From assembly GCA_014268975.2 (NCBI GenBank), contig CP077096.1, forward strand, positions 4,687,501 to 4,751,500: a stretch of DNA of 64,000 nucleotides. The letters are read 5' to 3'. Shown here one piece after another: positions 1 through 9,836 of the stretch (position 1 is its first letter; each line of letters opens with the position of its first letter). Under the pieces are notes generated by a model. It saw nothing but the letters and a program-made list of their open reading frames with translations. It had not been told where the DNA came from and ran no database searches. Made by a program: the position numbers and the translations under genes. Source of the stretch: Pseudomonas wayambapalatensis (lineage in GTDB: Bacteria > Pseudomonadota > Gammaproteobacteria > Pseudomonadales > Pseudomonadaceae).

Positions 1-67
1 CTGCCCTGCGGTAAACTGAGCCACTTTGCAGCGCGGTTTCGCTCCGCCCACCCTTTCAGAGAATTCC

Positions 68-1075
68 ATGCCAATCCGTCATTGCATCGTTCACCTGATC
101 GACAAGAAGCCCGATGGCAGCCCCGCCGTGCTCCATGCGCGAGACACCGAGCTGGCGGCGTCGGACGCCATCGAGAACCTCCTGGCCGACCTCAACGACA
201 GCTATAACGCCAAACAAGGCAAAGCCTGGGGCTTCTTCCACGGAGAGTCCGGCGCCTATCCGCTCAGCGGCTGGCTCAAGCAGTATCAGGAAGAGGAAAA
301 GGACTTCACCACTTTCAGCCGCATCGCGGTCGAGCACCTGCAGAAGCTGATGGAAGAGTCGAACCTGTCCACCGGCGGTCACGTGCTGTTCGCCCATTAC
401 CAGCAAGGCATGACCGAATACCTGGTCATCGCCCTGCTGCACCATAGCGAAGGCGTGGCAGTGAACGCCGAACTGGACGTCACCCCGTCGCGGCACCTGG
501 ACCTGGGCCAACTGCATCTGGCCGCGCGAATCAACCTGTCCGAGTGGAAGAACAATCAGCACTCGAAGCAGTACATTTCCTTTATCAAAGGCAAGAATGG
601 CAAGAAGGTGTCGGATTACTTCCGCGACTTCATCGGCTGCCAGGAGGGTGTCGACGGCCCGGGCGAAACCCGCACGTTACTCAAGGCCTTCAGCGACTTC
701 GTCGAAAGCGAAGACCTCCCCGAAGAAGCTGCGCGCGAGAAGACCCAGACCCTGGTGGACTACGCCACCAGCCAGACCAAGCAGGGCGAGCCGATCACCC
801 TGGAGGAACTGTCGAGCCTGATCGACGAGGACCGCCCCAAAGCGTTCTTCGACCATATTCGCAACAAGGACTACGGCCTGTCGCCGGAAATCCCCGCGGA
901 CAAACGCACCCTCAACCAGTTCCGCCGTTTCACCGGCCGCGCCGAGGGCCTGTCGATCAGCTTCGAGGCCCACCTGCTGGGCTCGAAGATCGAATATGAC
1001 GAAGAAGCCGGAACCCTGGTGATCAAAGGCTTGCCGACCCAACTGGTCGACCAGCTCAAACGCCGCAAGGACTGA
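68..1075 (+). CDS. yejK: Nucleoid-associated protein, YejK/NdpA family
   Basis: The 335-residue product begins MPIRHCIVHLIDKK and ends in a basic tail (QLKRRKD). Both ends and the length are typical of YejK/NdpA, a cytoplasmic protein found associated with the nucleoid whose biochemical role is unsettled. An upstream in-frame ATG at 26 would add 14 residues unlike the family, so I chose the ATG at 68. The middle carries the acidic and basic segments usual for the family. It is transcribed away from the window edge and faces the GIY-YIG gene. No regulatory site is visible in the 67 bases before it. Confidence 0.9.
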   Translation: MPIRHCIVHLIDKKPDGSPAVLHARDTELAASDAIENLLADLNDSYNAKQGKAWGFFHGESGAYPLSGWLKQYQEEEKDFTTFSRIAVEHLQKLMEESNLSTGGHVLFAHYQQGMTEYLVIALLHHSEGVAVNAELDVTPSRHLDLGQLHLAARINLSEWKNNQHSKQYISFIKGKNGKKVSDYFRDFIGCQEGVDGPGETRTLLKAFSDFVESEDLPEEAAREKTQTLVDYATSQTKQGEPITLEELSSLIDEDRPKAFFDHIRNKDYGLSPEIPADKRTLNQFRRFTGRAEGLSISFEAHLLGSKIEYDEEAGTLVIKGLPTQLVDQLKRRKD

Positions 1076-1086
1076 TCACGCCCCCG

Positions 1087-1419
1087 CTACACCTCGCCAA
1101 CAGTAAAGGAGGCGACCAGCGCCTCCTTTGCCGACTTGCGCAGTTTTTTCACCAGCCGTTCCTGGCGCAAGGCCTCGCCCTTGTCCGGCCACTGCTCGAC
1201 ATAGACCAGCGCCTGCGCCGGACTGGTCTTGAAATAACGTGCGCCCTGCCCTTTCCGATGCTTCTGGAAGCGTCGCTGCGGATCGTCACTGATGCCGCAA
1301 TACAACGAGCCATTGGCCGCCCGCACGAGGTAGACGTACCAGGGTTTGGCCTCCCGTTCGGGAATCTCTTCACTCACCACAGGGATCCTGAGTGTCATTA
1401 GTTTGGAGAGCCCATCCAT
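1087..1419 (-). CDS. GIY-YIG nuclease-domain protein (YhbQ type)
   Basis: This small protein (110 residues, or 103 from the ATG at 1398) is essentially one GIY-YIG fold. The first motif is WYVYLVRAANGSLYCGIS, followed by the conserved Arg in DPQRRFQKH and a basic C-terminal half. YhbQ-type proteins are stand-alone relatives of the UvrC N-terminal nuclease; some members cut or bind DNA, but the role is poorly defined. The gene ends 11 bases after the yejK stop, convergent with it, and starts back to back with the secreted-protein gene at 1435. The two promoters must therefore overlap coding sequence. Neither candidate start has a convincing Shine-Dalgarno. Confidence 0.8.
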   Translation of the reverse strand: MDGLSKLMTLRIPVVSEEIPEREAKPWYVYLVRAANGSLYCGISDDPQRRFQKHRKGQGARYFKTSPAQALVYVEQWPDKGEALRQERLVKKLRKSAKEALVASFTVGEV

Positions 1420-1434
1420 CTCGAGGGCTCTACC

Positions 1435-2307
1435 ATGTTGAAAGAATCTTCCCGGCTGCTCCTGGCCGCAGCTGCGCTGCTGACCTCACATTTGGCCCAG
1501 GCGTCCCTGGGGCAGCGAACCGCTGCACAGATGCAGGAAAACTATGATGCCGCACTGATTGACTGCGGGGGCTCGGCCATTCCGGCCCACGGCTGTTCGG
1601 GCGTACTGATTCGCGCGACCAAACCCTCCCCCAAATACCACACCTGGCATCATAGCCCGAACAACAAGGAAAAAGGCGGCGTCTCGTTCTCCTATCTGCG
1701 CGCCGATCTGCCAATCACGCGTCTGGCTGCCGACGCCCGCAGCGGCTTTACCCTGTACCCGCGCATGCAGCGCCCGGCAGGGTCGATCAGCTATCAAGTG
1801 CTGTGCGCCTGGCCAACCGATGGCGATACCTGGACCCGTGAACAACAAGGGTGTGGCAACAACAGCGAAACTACCTTCAACGAACGCCTGTGCCACGAGC
1901 AAGGCATCATGACCGCGCAGGCCTGGATCGACCAGTTCCGCCGCACCGGGGACTACAGACGCCAATGCGCATTCGATGTCCGTGACACCCGCAAGAGCGA
2001 GCGCGCCGAAGCCTTTTACCAGAGTCTGATGGCACAGCGAATGTTCGCCTCCGAACTGCCATTCCCTTGGAACGAAGTCATCGTTCAGGCTTGGGAGGAA
2101 GACCAGTCCCACAGACTGCCGATCCAGTCGTTCTTCCATATCGAAGGCATGTGGGGGGCGCTCGAGCAGGCACAGGCCGACCAGAAGGACTGGCACAGGA
2201 CCTACGGCACCTACATCCCGATCATTCGCATCCGCATGCCCCTGCAGGCCCACGACAAGGCCACATTCAGCTATCACAGCAAAGAGCAGGCGGTTCCCAC
2301 GTCCTGA
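1435..2307 (+). CDS. Secreted halovibrin-like protein, function unproven
   Basis: The 290-residue product has a clear Sec signal peptide, with a basic start, a Leu/Ala core and a cut after SHLAQA near residue 23. The mature part contains several cysteines (CGG, CSGV, CAWP, CGNN, CHEQ, CAFD) and a patch reading SGVLIRATKPSPKYHTWHHS, which I associate with Pseudomonas proteins annotated as HvnC/halovibrin-like. Halovibrin of Vibrio fischeri was reported as a secreted ADP-ribosyltransferase. I cannot identify a catalytic Arg/Glu set here, so the enzymatic claim is not supported. A GAGG at 1423-1426 serves the ATG. The gene is monocistronic: its stop is nine bases from the stop of the convergent NTF2-fold gene. 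Confidence 0.55.
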   Translation: MLKESSRLLLAAAALLTSHLAQASLGQRTAAQMQENYDAALIDCGGSAIPAHGCSGVLIRATKPSPKYHTWHHSPNNKEKGGVSFSYLRADLPITRLAADARSGFTLYPRMQRPAGSISYQVLCAWPTDGDTWTREQQGCGNNSETTFNERLCHEQGIMTAQAWIDQFRRTGDYRRQCAFDVRDTRKSERAEAFYQSLMAQRMFASELPFPWNEVIVQAWEEDQSHRLPIQSFFHIEGMWGALEQAQADQKDWHRTYGTYIPIIRIRMPLQAHDKATFSYHSKEQAVPTS

Positions 2308-2315
2308 AAAGACGC

Positions 2316-2783
2316 TCAGCGCGCCTGAAATGCCCGCAGGCCCTTGTTGGCCTGCTGGCGGACCTTGTTTCTGACCAGGGGACTCCATCCCAGCAACAGG
2401 CCGGGCGTACCAAGGGCTTGGCGCGACCAACGCCACAGGTCGAAGCTGTCGTCATGCTGGCAGATCAAGCCGTCGCGAATCACGAAACGAGCCTGGATAT
2501 CATTGACTACGGTGCGTCCGGTCTGGCTGAACAGGTAAGTGGCGACCCAATGGGCACTGCCACCCCGTGCGTCCGCGTGCACGCTGTCGAAGGTCAGGGA
2601 GAAGTCTTTGGCGCGAGTGGTCAGCATCCGCCACATATCGCCCACATCCTGGCCGCGCAAAGTACCGAAGGCCGGATCGCTGAAGACGATGTCATCGCTG
2701 TAGCAGGCCACCATGGCCTCGGCGTCCAGGCGCTGGAACGCCTGGTAGAAACGGGTGATCAGGGCGCTGTTGGCGTCGCTCAT
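2316..2783 (-). CDS. NTF2-like / SnoaL-fold protein
   Basis: A 155-residue single-domain protein. It opens with the usual NTF2-like pattern (ALITRFYQAFQRLDAEAMVACY, then DIVFSDPAFGTLRGQ) and continues with WVATYLFSQTGRTVVNDIQARFVIRDGLI, the curved sheet of the SnoaL cone fold. Members range from small hydrolases and isomerases to ligand-binding proteins, so no reaction can be assigned. It lies 102 bases downstream of the MFS gene on the same strand and could be cotranscribed with it. There is no signal peptide, so it should be cytoplasmic. Confidence 0.75.
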   Translation of the reverse strand: MSDANSALITRFYQAFQRLDAEAMVACYSDDIVFSDPAFGTLRGQDVGDMWRMLTTRAKDFSLTFDSVHADARGGSAHWVATYLFSQTGRTVVNDIQARFVIRDGLICQHDDSFDLWRWSRQALGTPGLLLGWSPLVRNKVRQQANKGLRAFQAR

Positions 2784-2885
2784 GGGGCAGGTCCGTCCTG
2801 GGAATCGAGAGCTGCACGATAATCCGCGCCACGCCTTCGCGCCATGGTCATTTGCGCCATGAATGCATCCAGCGTCGTACCGGCT

Positions 2886-4166
2886 TCACACCCGTTCGCT
2901 AACGACCTGCACATGCAGTGCCCGCCCAGCGCCCAGGCCAAAGACGATCGCCCCCAACCCCAGTACCGCGAAAATCCAGCCGACCGCTGCCCAGCCGCCG
3001 GTGAGGTCATGTACCAGGCCGACAGCGAACGGGCCCATCGAAGCCAGCGTGTAGCCGACCCCCTGGGCCATGCTCGAAAGGTTCGCCGCCACGTGCGAAT
3101 CCTTCGAGCGCAACACGATCAGGGTCAGGGCCAGAGCGAAGGTACCGCCTTGCCCCAGCCCCAGCAGTATCGCCCAACCCCACAGCCCCGAGATCGGCGC
3201 ATACAGGCATCCGAACAGACCACCGAGGGTGACCAGCATCACCACCACGATCGCCAGGCGCTGGTCCTTGCCGCGGGTCGCCAGCCAAGGCGCACTGAGC
3301 GAACTGATCAACTGCACCAGCACCGACCCCGAGAGCACCAGCCCAGCTTCCGTGGGGCTCAGCCCACGACCGATGAGAATCGACGGCAGCCAGCCGAACA
3401 CGATGTAGGCCAGCGAGGACTGCAACCCCATGTACAGGGTCACCTGCCAGGCCAGCCGATCACGCCACAGCCCGCGTACCCGATAGGCCACCTGGTGCGC
3501 ACCATGTCCATGGCGCGCCTGGGGCGACCACACCAGCATCGCCAGCAGCGCCGGTAGCAGCCAGAAGCCCAGCCCCATGGCCCAACTGTCGCCGAAGTAC
3601 CGACTCAAGGGCACGGTGCTGCCTGCGGCCATCGCTGCACCGAAGCACAGGGCCATGGTGTAGACGCCCGTCAGGGTGCCGGCGTGAGCCGGGAAGTCAC
3701 GCTTGACGATACCCGGCAGCAGCACGCCGATGATGCCGATGCTGGCACCGGCGATCAGGCTGCCGACGAACACACCGGTCGCACCGAGCGCACTGCGCAG
3801 CAGGATCCCCAGCGCCAGGGTCAGGAGGATGCCCAGAATCACCCGCTCGCTGCCGAAACGACGCGCCAGGATCGGCGCCAGCGGTGCGAACAGGCCCAGG
3901 CACAGGACCGGCAAGGTCGTCAGCAGACCTGCAGCGGACGCATTGAGGCCCAGGCCCTCGGACACCTGGCCCAGCACTGGCGCCATGCTCGACAGCGCCG
4001 GGCGCAGGTTCAGCGCGACCAGCACCAGCCCCAGCAGCAGCAACCAAGGTCGACGCAGCACCACCGGTTGCTGCTGGACCTGTTCGTCGTCGGCCTCGGC
4101 ATCGATCAGCAGTTCATCGAGTTCGGGGTCGTGCTTGGAACGGTTGGGCGTCAGTTGTTCAGGCAT
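2886..4166 (-). CDS. MFS transporter, CynX/NimT family
   Basis: A 426-residue protein with a charged, Glu/Asp-rich cytoplasmic N-terminus of about 40 residues and then twelve hydrophobic segments. The first segment plus loop (LVALNLRPALSSMAPVLG) is characteristic of the CynX/NimT branch of the major facilitator superfamily, which includes cyanate and 2-nitroimidazole transporters. The substrate is unknown. It starts 13 bases after the stop of a GntR/FCD repressor gene, so the pair probably forms an operon in which the regulator senses the transported compound or a relative. The inner-membrane location is secure. Confidence 0.85.
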   Translation of the reverse strand: MPEQLTPNRSKHDPELDELLIDAEADDEQVQQQPVVLRRPWLLLLGLVLVALNLRPALSSMAPVLGQVSEGLGLNASAAGLLTTLPVLCLGLFAPLAPILARRFGSERVILGILLTLALGILLRSALGATGVFVGSLIAGASIGIIGVLLPGIVKRDFPAHAGTLTGVYTMALCFGAAMAAGSTVPLSRYFGDSWAMGLGFWLLPALLAMLVWSPQARHGHGAHQVAYRVRGLWRDRLAWQVTLYMGLQSSLAYIVFGWLPSILIGRGLSPTEAGLVLSGSVLVQLISSLSAPWLATRGKDQRLAIVVVMLVTLGGLFGCLYAPISGLWGWAILLGLGQGGTFALALTLIVLRSKDSHVAANLSSMAQGVGYTLASMGPFAVGLVHDLTGGWAAVGWIFAVLGLGAIVFGLGAGRALHVQVVSERV

Positions 4167-4179
4167 GGGGCACTCGGGC

Positions 4180-4827
4180 TCAGGATTCGATGAGGGCCCG
4201 GCTCAGGCGCTTGGCCGTGTCCGGGTCGCGTTGTTCGATGGCGTCGAGGATCTGCACGTGCAGATCGAACACCCGTTGACTGCGGGGAAGCGCACTCATG
4301 TTGTGCTGTACCGCTGCAGCGACGACGCTGGAAAAGTAGCGGTACAACTCGCTCAGTGCGGGGTTGTGCGCAGCGTCCACCAGGCGCTGGTGGAACACCA
4401 GGTCACAGGCCACATAGGTGTCCAGGTCGCCGTGGAAGTGCCCGCAACTGTGCTCCAGGGCCTCGCGCAAGCCGCGCAGATCATCGTCGGTACGCCGCAA
4501 GGCGGCGAGGCCGATAGCCTCGGCTTCGAGGATGCAGCGGGTCTCGCGAGCCTGCTCGACCGTGCAGCGCGAGATGGCCTGCACCGCCTGCAAGGGGTCT
4601 TGGGCGGCGCGCAGGTAACTGCCATCGCCCTGGCGCACTTCGACCAGACCACTGAAGGCCAGCACGCGCATGGCCTCACGCACGGTATTGCGGCTGATGC
4701 CCAGCTCCAGGGCCAGTTCCGGCTCGGTAGGCAGACGCTGCCCCACAGCCCATGCGCCCTGGGCGATGCGCTCGCGCAATTGGTCCACGGCTTGCTCCAC
4801 CAGGGAGCGCTTGATCAACAGGGACAT
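4180..4827 (-). CDS. GntR-family regulator, FadR/FCD subfamily
   Basis: A 215-residue protein with an N-terminal winged helix-turn-helix (about residues 8-70; PTEPELALELGISRNTVREA is the recognition region) and an all-helical FCD ligand-binding domain. The FCD domain keeps the Asp/His metal-site residues in segments such as DLVFHQRLVDAAHN and near the C-terminus (RVFDLHVQILDAI). FCD proteins usually repress transport or catabolic genes and release DNA on binding a small carboxylate. Position directly ahead of the MFS gene implies control of its own operon. A palindromic candidate operator lies 28-41 bases upstream of the start codon. Confidence 0.85.
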   Translation of the reverse strand: MSLLIKRSLVEQAVDQLRERIAQGAWAVGQRLPTEPELALELGISRNTVREAMRVLAFSGLVEVRQGDGSYLRAAQDPLQAVQAISRCTVEQARETRCILEAEAIGLAALRRTDDDLRGLREALEHSCGHFHGDLDTYVACDLVFHQRLVDAAHNPALSELYRYFSSVVAAAVQHNMSALPRSQRVFDLHVQILDAIEQRDPDTAKRLSRALIES

Positions 4828-4854
4828 ATTAACGTCCAGTCATCGGATGAATTT

Positions 4855-4868
4855 ACAACTTGTGACAA
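4855..4868. promoter_or_regulatory. Candidate GntR/FCD operator
   Basis: ACAACTTGTGACAA contains two overlapping palindromes: ACA-ACT-TGT (4855-4863) and TTGT-G-ACAA (4860-4868). Short TTGT/ACAA inverted repeats are common for FCD-type GntR repressors. It lies just upstream of the GntR gene in the divergence-free gap to hisC, so autoregulation is the simplest reading. This is inference from sequence only. Confidence 0.35.
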
Positions 4869-4947
4869 TAGCGCTGAAAAGCATCGCGGGGCAAGTCGGA
4901 GTGGCAATGCAGCGATCCGACCAGTCCCGCGATAGAGACGCCGCGAA

Positions 4948-5997
4948 CTATCCGTTCAACGCATCGATCAACGCCTGGTTCATCTCCGGCGTCCCTACGG
5001 TGATCCGCAGGAACTGCGCAATCCGCGCCTGCTTGAAGTGCCGCACGATCACACCCTGCTCACGCAGACGCGCCGCCAGTTCAGCCGCGTCCTGTTGTGG
5101 GTGACGGGCGAAGATGAAGTTGGCCGCCGATGGCAACACCTCGAAGCCCCGCGCCGTCAACTGCTCGACCAGTGCCTCGCGGCTGTCGATGACCTTGCGG
5201 CAGGTCTCGTCGAAATAAGCGCGATCTTCGAACGCCACCGCCGCGCCGACGATCGCCATGCGATCCAGCGGATAGGAGTTGAAGCTGTTCTTGATCCGCT
5301 CCAGCGCCTCGATCAGGTCCGGGTGCCCCACTGCCAGCCCCACCCGCAGGCCAGCCAGCGAGCGCGACTTGGACAGGGTCTGGGTCACCAGCAGGTTGTC
5401 GTAGCGGTCCACCAGGGCGATGGCGGTTTCGCCGCCAAAGTCGATGTAGGCTTCGTCCACTACCACCACCGAGTCGCGATTGGCCTTTAGCAACTGCTCG
5501 ATCGCCTCGAGCGGCAACAGGCAGCCGGTCGGTGCGTTGGGGTTGGGGAAGATGATCCCGGCGTTTGGTTTTTCATAGTCCTCGATGCGGATCTGGAACT
5601 GCTCGTCCAGCGCTACCTGCTCGAAGTCGATACCATACAAGCCGCAATACACCGGATAGAAGCTGTAGCTGATATCCGGGAACAGCAGCGGCGCGCCGTG
5701 CTGGAACAAGCCGTGGAAGATGTGCGCCAGCACCTCGTCCGAACCGTTGCCGACGAAGACCTGCTGCGGGGTGACCTTGTAGTAGTCAGCCACCGCCTGC
5801 TTGAGCCGGTCGCTGTTCGGGTCCGGATACAGGCGCAAGTTGTCGTTCAACTCGCCACGCATGGCCTCCAGCGCCTTGGGCGAAGGCCCATAGGGGTTTT
5901 CGTTGGTATTGAGCTTGACCAGGCGTGCCAGCTTGGGTTGCTCGCCCGGCACGTAAGGCACCAGGTCCTTGACGAAGGGGCTCCAGAATCGACTCAT
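4948..5997 (-). CDS. hisC: Histidinol-phosphate aminotransferase
   Basis: A 349-residue fold-type I PLP enzyme that converts imidazole-acetol phosphate and glutamate to histidinol phosphate in histidine synthesis. Visible motifs are the substrate-side start NTNENPYGPSP, the PLP-phosphate patch VGNGSDEVL, FPNPNAPTG, the PLP-ring Asp in VVVVDEAYIDF, and the Schiff-base lysine in TLSKSRSLAGLRVG. The C-terminal FLRITVG segment supplies the substrate-binding Arg. It starts two bases after the hisD stop, so translation is probably coupled. It is cytoplasmic and homodimeric by family knowledge. Confidence 0.95.
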   Translation of the reverse strand: MSRFWSPFVKDLVPYVPGEQPKLARLVKLNTNENPYGPSPKALEAMRGELNDNLRLYPDPNSDRLKQAVADYYKVTPQQVFVGNGSDEVLAHIFHGLFQHGAPLLFPDISYSFYPVYCGLYGIDFEQVALDEQFQIRIEDYEKPNAGIIFPNPNAPTGCLLPLEAIEQLLKANRDSVVVVDEAYIDFGGETAIALVDRYDNLLVTQTLSKSRSLAGLRVGLAVGHPDLIEALERIKNSFNSYPLDRMAIVGAAVAFEDRAYFDETCRKVIDSREALVEQLTARGFEVLPSAANFIFARHPQQDAAELAARLREQGVIVRHFKQARIAQFLRITVGTPEMNQALIDALNG

Positions 5998-5999
5998 GT

Positions 6000-7322
6000 T
6001 CAGTTCCCCTTCTCGTTGAGGATGCGGTATTCGGCGCTACGGGCGTGGGCGGTCAGCGACTCGCCGCGGGCCAGTACGGATGCAGTGTGACCGAGCTCGG
6101 ACGCGCCCTGCTCGGAGCAGAAGATGATCGACGAACGCTTCTGGAAGTCATACACCCCCAGAGGCGAGGAGAACCGCGCGGTGCCGGAGGTCGGCAACAC
6201 GTGGTTGGGACCTGCGCAGTAGTCACCCAGGGCCTCGCTGGTGTGGCGGCCCATGAAGATCGCGCCGGCATGACGGATCTGCGGCAACCAGGCCTGCGGG
6301 TCGGCGACCGACAGTTCGAGGTGCTCGGGGGCGATGCGGTTGGCGACCTCGATGGCCTGCTGCATGTCACGCACCTGGATCAGGGCGCCTCGGCCGTTGA
6401 TCGACTTCTCGATGATCTCGGCGCGCTCCATGGTTGGCAGCAGCTTGCCGATGCTGGCCGCCACGCGGTCGAGGAAAGCCGCATCGGGGCTGACCAGGAT
6501 TGCCTGGGCGTCTTCATCGTGCTCAGCCTGGGAGAACAGGTCCATGGCGATCCAGTCCGGGTCGGTCTGGCCATCACATACCACGAGAATTTCCGACGGC
6601 CCGGCGATCATGTCGATGCCAACCTGGCCGAACACGTGACGCTTGGCGGTGGCTACGTAGATATTGCCGGGACCGACGATCTTGTCGACCTGCGGCACGC
6701 TCTCGGTGCCATAGGCCAACGCCGCGACTGCCTGGGCGCCACCGACGGTGAACACGCGGTCGACACCGGCGATGCAGGCTGCAGCCAGCACCAGTTCGTT
6801 GATTTCTCCACGCGGGGTCGGCACCACCATGACCACCTCGCCGACACCGGCGACCTTGGCGGGGATGGCATTCATCAGTACCGACGACGGGTACGACGCC
6901 TTGCCGCCAGGCACATACAGCCCTGCGCGATCGAGCGGGGTGACTTTCTGGCCGAGCACGGTGCCATCGGCTTCGGTGTACTGCCAGGAGTCCTGTTTCT
7001 GCCGCTCGTGGTAGCTGCGCACGCGGTTGGCGGCAGTTTCCAGCGCCTCGCGCTGGGCTGCGGAAATGCGGGTCAGGGCCAGTTCCAGGCGCTCGCGACC
7101 AAGGATCAGGTCATCGATGGACTTGGCATCAACGCCATCGAAACGCTGGGTGAACTCCACCAGCGCCGCATCGCCACGCTCGCGAACGGCCTTGATGATG
7201 TCGAGAACCCGCTGGTTGACCGCGTCATCGGACACGCTTTCCCAGCTCAGCAGATGATCCAGATGTCGCGCGAAATCCGGATCAGCGGCGTTGAGACGGG
7301 CAATTGCAGTGGACACGGTCAT
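6000..7322 (-). CDS. hisD: Histidinol dehydrogenase
   Basis: A 440-residue enzyme that carries out the last two steps of histidine synthesis, oxidising L-histidinol to histidine with two NAD+ and a bound zinc. Family landmarks are present: LDRAGLYVPGGKASYPSSVLMNAIPA cannot be missed (PGGxAxYPSSVLMNAIPAKVAG), GPGNIYVATAKR, the GPSEILVV loop, SQAEHDEDAQ with zinc ligands, and the catalytic IAPEHLEL segment. The length is normal. It sits between hisG and hisC in the Pseudomonas order hisG-hisD-hisC, with a 127-base gap to hisG in which I find no clear promoter. Confidence 0.96.
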   Translation of the reverse strand: MTVSTAIARLNAADPDFARHLDHLLSWESVSDDAVNQRVLDIIKAVRERGDAALVEFTQRFDGVDAKSIDDLILGRERLELALTRISAAQREALETAANRVRSYHERQKQDSWQYTEADGTVLGQKVTPLDRAGLYVPGGKASYPSSVLMNAIPAKVAGVGEVVMVVPTPRGEINELVLAAACIAGVDRVFTVGGAQAVAALAYGTESVPQVDKIVGPGNIYVATAKRHVFGQVGIDMIAGPSEILVVCDGQTDPDWIAMDLFSQAEHDEDAQAILVSPDAAFLDRVAASIGKLLPTMERAEIIEKSINGRGALIQVRDMQQAIEVANRIAPEHLELSVADPQAWLPQIRHAGAIFMGRHTSEALGDYCAGPNHVLPTSGTARFSSPLGVYDFQKRSSIIFCSEQGASELGHTASVLARGESLTAHARSAEYRILNEKGN

Positions 7323-7449
7323 GACGAGGGCCTCGTTTTATTGGCGAATGCTCAGGCGCCCTAGGCTACCAGTCCATCCGCGCGGGCACCCGAGAAAAGT
7401 GGCTATGACGCGGATAGACGGGCGCGACAGCGAAGGTCGCGCGCAGAAG

Positions 7450-8085
7450 TCAGCCGCGGTGTCGCGATTCGACAGCCTTGCGCAGGGTGTCGATGAGACT
7501 CTGGATACGGGCGTGCTGCATCTTCATGGAGGCCTTGTTCACCACCAGGCGCGAACTGATCGTGGCGATCAGCTCCTGTGGCTCCAGGCCATTGGCGCGC
7601 AGGGTGTTGCCGGTATCCACCACGTCGATGATCTTGTCGGCGAGGTTGATCAGCGGGGCCAGTTCCATTGAGCCATAGAGTTTGATGATGTCGACCTGGC
7701 GGCCTTGTTCAGCGTAATAGCGCTTGGCTACGTTGACGAACTTGGTGGCCACACGCAGACGCCCCTTGGGCTCGGGTGCGCCGACGACACCAGCGGTCAT
7801 CAACTTGCACTTGGCGATCTGCAGGTCGAGCGGCTCGTACAGGCCCTGGCCGCCGTATTCCATCAACACGTCCTTGCCGGCCACACCCAGGTCGGCGGCA
7901 CCATGCTCGACATAGGTCGGCACGTCGGTGGCACGCACGATGAGCAGGCGCACATCGTCCTGCGTGGTGGGGATGATCAGCTTGCGGCTCTTGTCCGGAT
8001 TCTCGGTCGGCACGATACCGGCCTCGGCCAGCAGCGGCAGGGTATCGTCGAGAATACGGCCTTTTGAAAGCGCGATGGTCAACAT
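7450..8085 (-). CDS. hisG: ATP phosphoribosyltransferase, short-form catalytic subunit
   Basis: A 211-residue protein that catalyses the first committed step of histidine synthesis, joining ATP and PRPP. It begins LTIALSKGRI and contains the PRPP-binding segment (IIDVVDTGNTLRANGL), as in HisG. At 211 residues it is the short form without the C-terminal histidine-binding regulatory domain. By family knowledge such enzymes need the HisZ regulatory subunit, which is not encoded in this window. It follows murA by 103 bases on the same strand, a linkage conserved in many proteobacteria. A stem-loop occupies the gap. Confidence 0.95.
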   Translation of the reverse strand: MLTIALSKGRILDDTLPLLAEAGIVPTENPDKSRKLIIPTTQDDVRLLIVRATDVPTYVEHGAADLGVAGKDVLMEYGGQGLYEPLDLQIAKCKLMTAGVVGAPEPKGRLRVATKFVNVAKRYYAEQGRQVDIIKLYGSMELAPLINLADKIIDVVDTGNTLRANGLEPQELIATISSRLVVNKASMKMQHARIQSLIDTLRKAVESRHRG

Positions 8086-8110
8086 TGCAACGTCGGTCCT
8101 TAAGCGGCTA

Positions 8111-8152
8111 CAGCCGACCAGGTCATCGACCTGGCCGTGTTCGATTCGGCTG
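8111..8152 (-). other. Two-tier stem-loop in the murA-hisG gap
   Basis: An inner perfect 7-bp stem (CCAGGTC/GACCTGG at 8118-8124 and 8128-8134, loop ATC) is bracketed by an outer perfect 7-bp stem (CAGCCGA 8111-8117 with TCGGCTG 8146-8152). No T-run follows on the minus strand. It could partially terminate or stabilise transcripts between murA and hisG. Confidence 0.45.
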
Positions 8153-8188
8153 GCACGTCCGTGTGCCGATCACAGGCAGATAGCGCGA

Positions 8189-9454
<1,266 letters not shown>

Positions 9455-9478
9455 TTCAATCTCGCCGCCAACGTTGGC

Positions 9479-9718
9479 TCAGGTGCGCTCAGCCCAGGCT
9501 GCGCTGCTGAAAAATTTCATGGTTACCGCATGGATGCTGCCGTTGGCGATCCACGGATTCAGGTGAGCATAGATCGCCTGCTGACGCTTGACCGGGCTCT
9601 GGCCAGCCAGCTCGTCGCTGATCACGTTCAACTGGAAGTTGCAGCCTTCGCCTTCAACTTCGACCCGGGTTCCCGGCAGTTTTTCTTCAAGGAAGCTCTT
9701 AACTTCTACGGCCTGCAT
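9479..9718 (-). CDS. ibaG: BolA-family protein IbaG (YrbA)
   Basis: A 79-residue protein starting at MQAVEVKSFLEEKLPG. It has the BolA fold: a helix, the variable loop around GEGCNFQLNVIS, and the RQQAIYAHLNPWIANGSIHAVTMKF helix-turn with conserved residues. BolA/IbaG proteins pair with monothiol glutaredoxins on [2Fe-2S] clusters; IbaG is linked to acid response. A longer in-frame reading to 9940 would run through the mla terminator and is rejected. The conserved position between the mla operon and murA supports the call. Confidence 0.9.
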   Translation of the reverse strand: MQAVEVKSFLEEKLPGTRVEVEGEGCNFQLNVISDELAGQSPVKRQQAIYAHLNPWIANGSIHAVTMKFFSSAAWAERT

Positions 9719-9764
9719 GCTCAACCTCAATCGGCGCCCAGTGCGCGCGGGTCGGCCATGATAC

Positions 9765-9816
9765 AAAAAAGCCCCTCGCCTGCGAAGCCCATACGAGGAC
9801 GCGCTGACCGAGGGGC
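9765..9816 (-). terminator. Intrinsic terminator of the mla operon
   Basis: On the minus strand the arm GCCCCTCG pairs with CGAGGGGC (plus-strand positions 9771-9778 and 9809-9816) and is followed by six T (9770-9765). The loop is 30 bases. It sits 21 bases after the mlaB stop, separating mla from ibaG-murA. Confidence 0.75.
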
Positions 9817-9836
9817 CTTCCCTTGTTGACGGGTCA

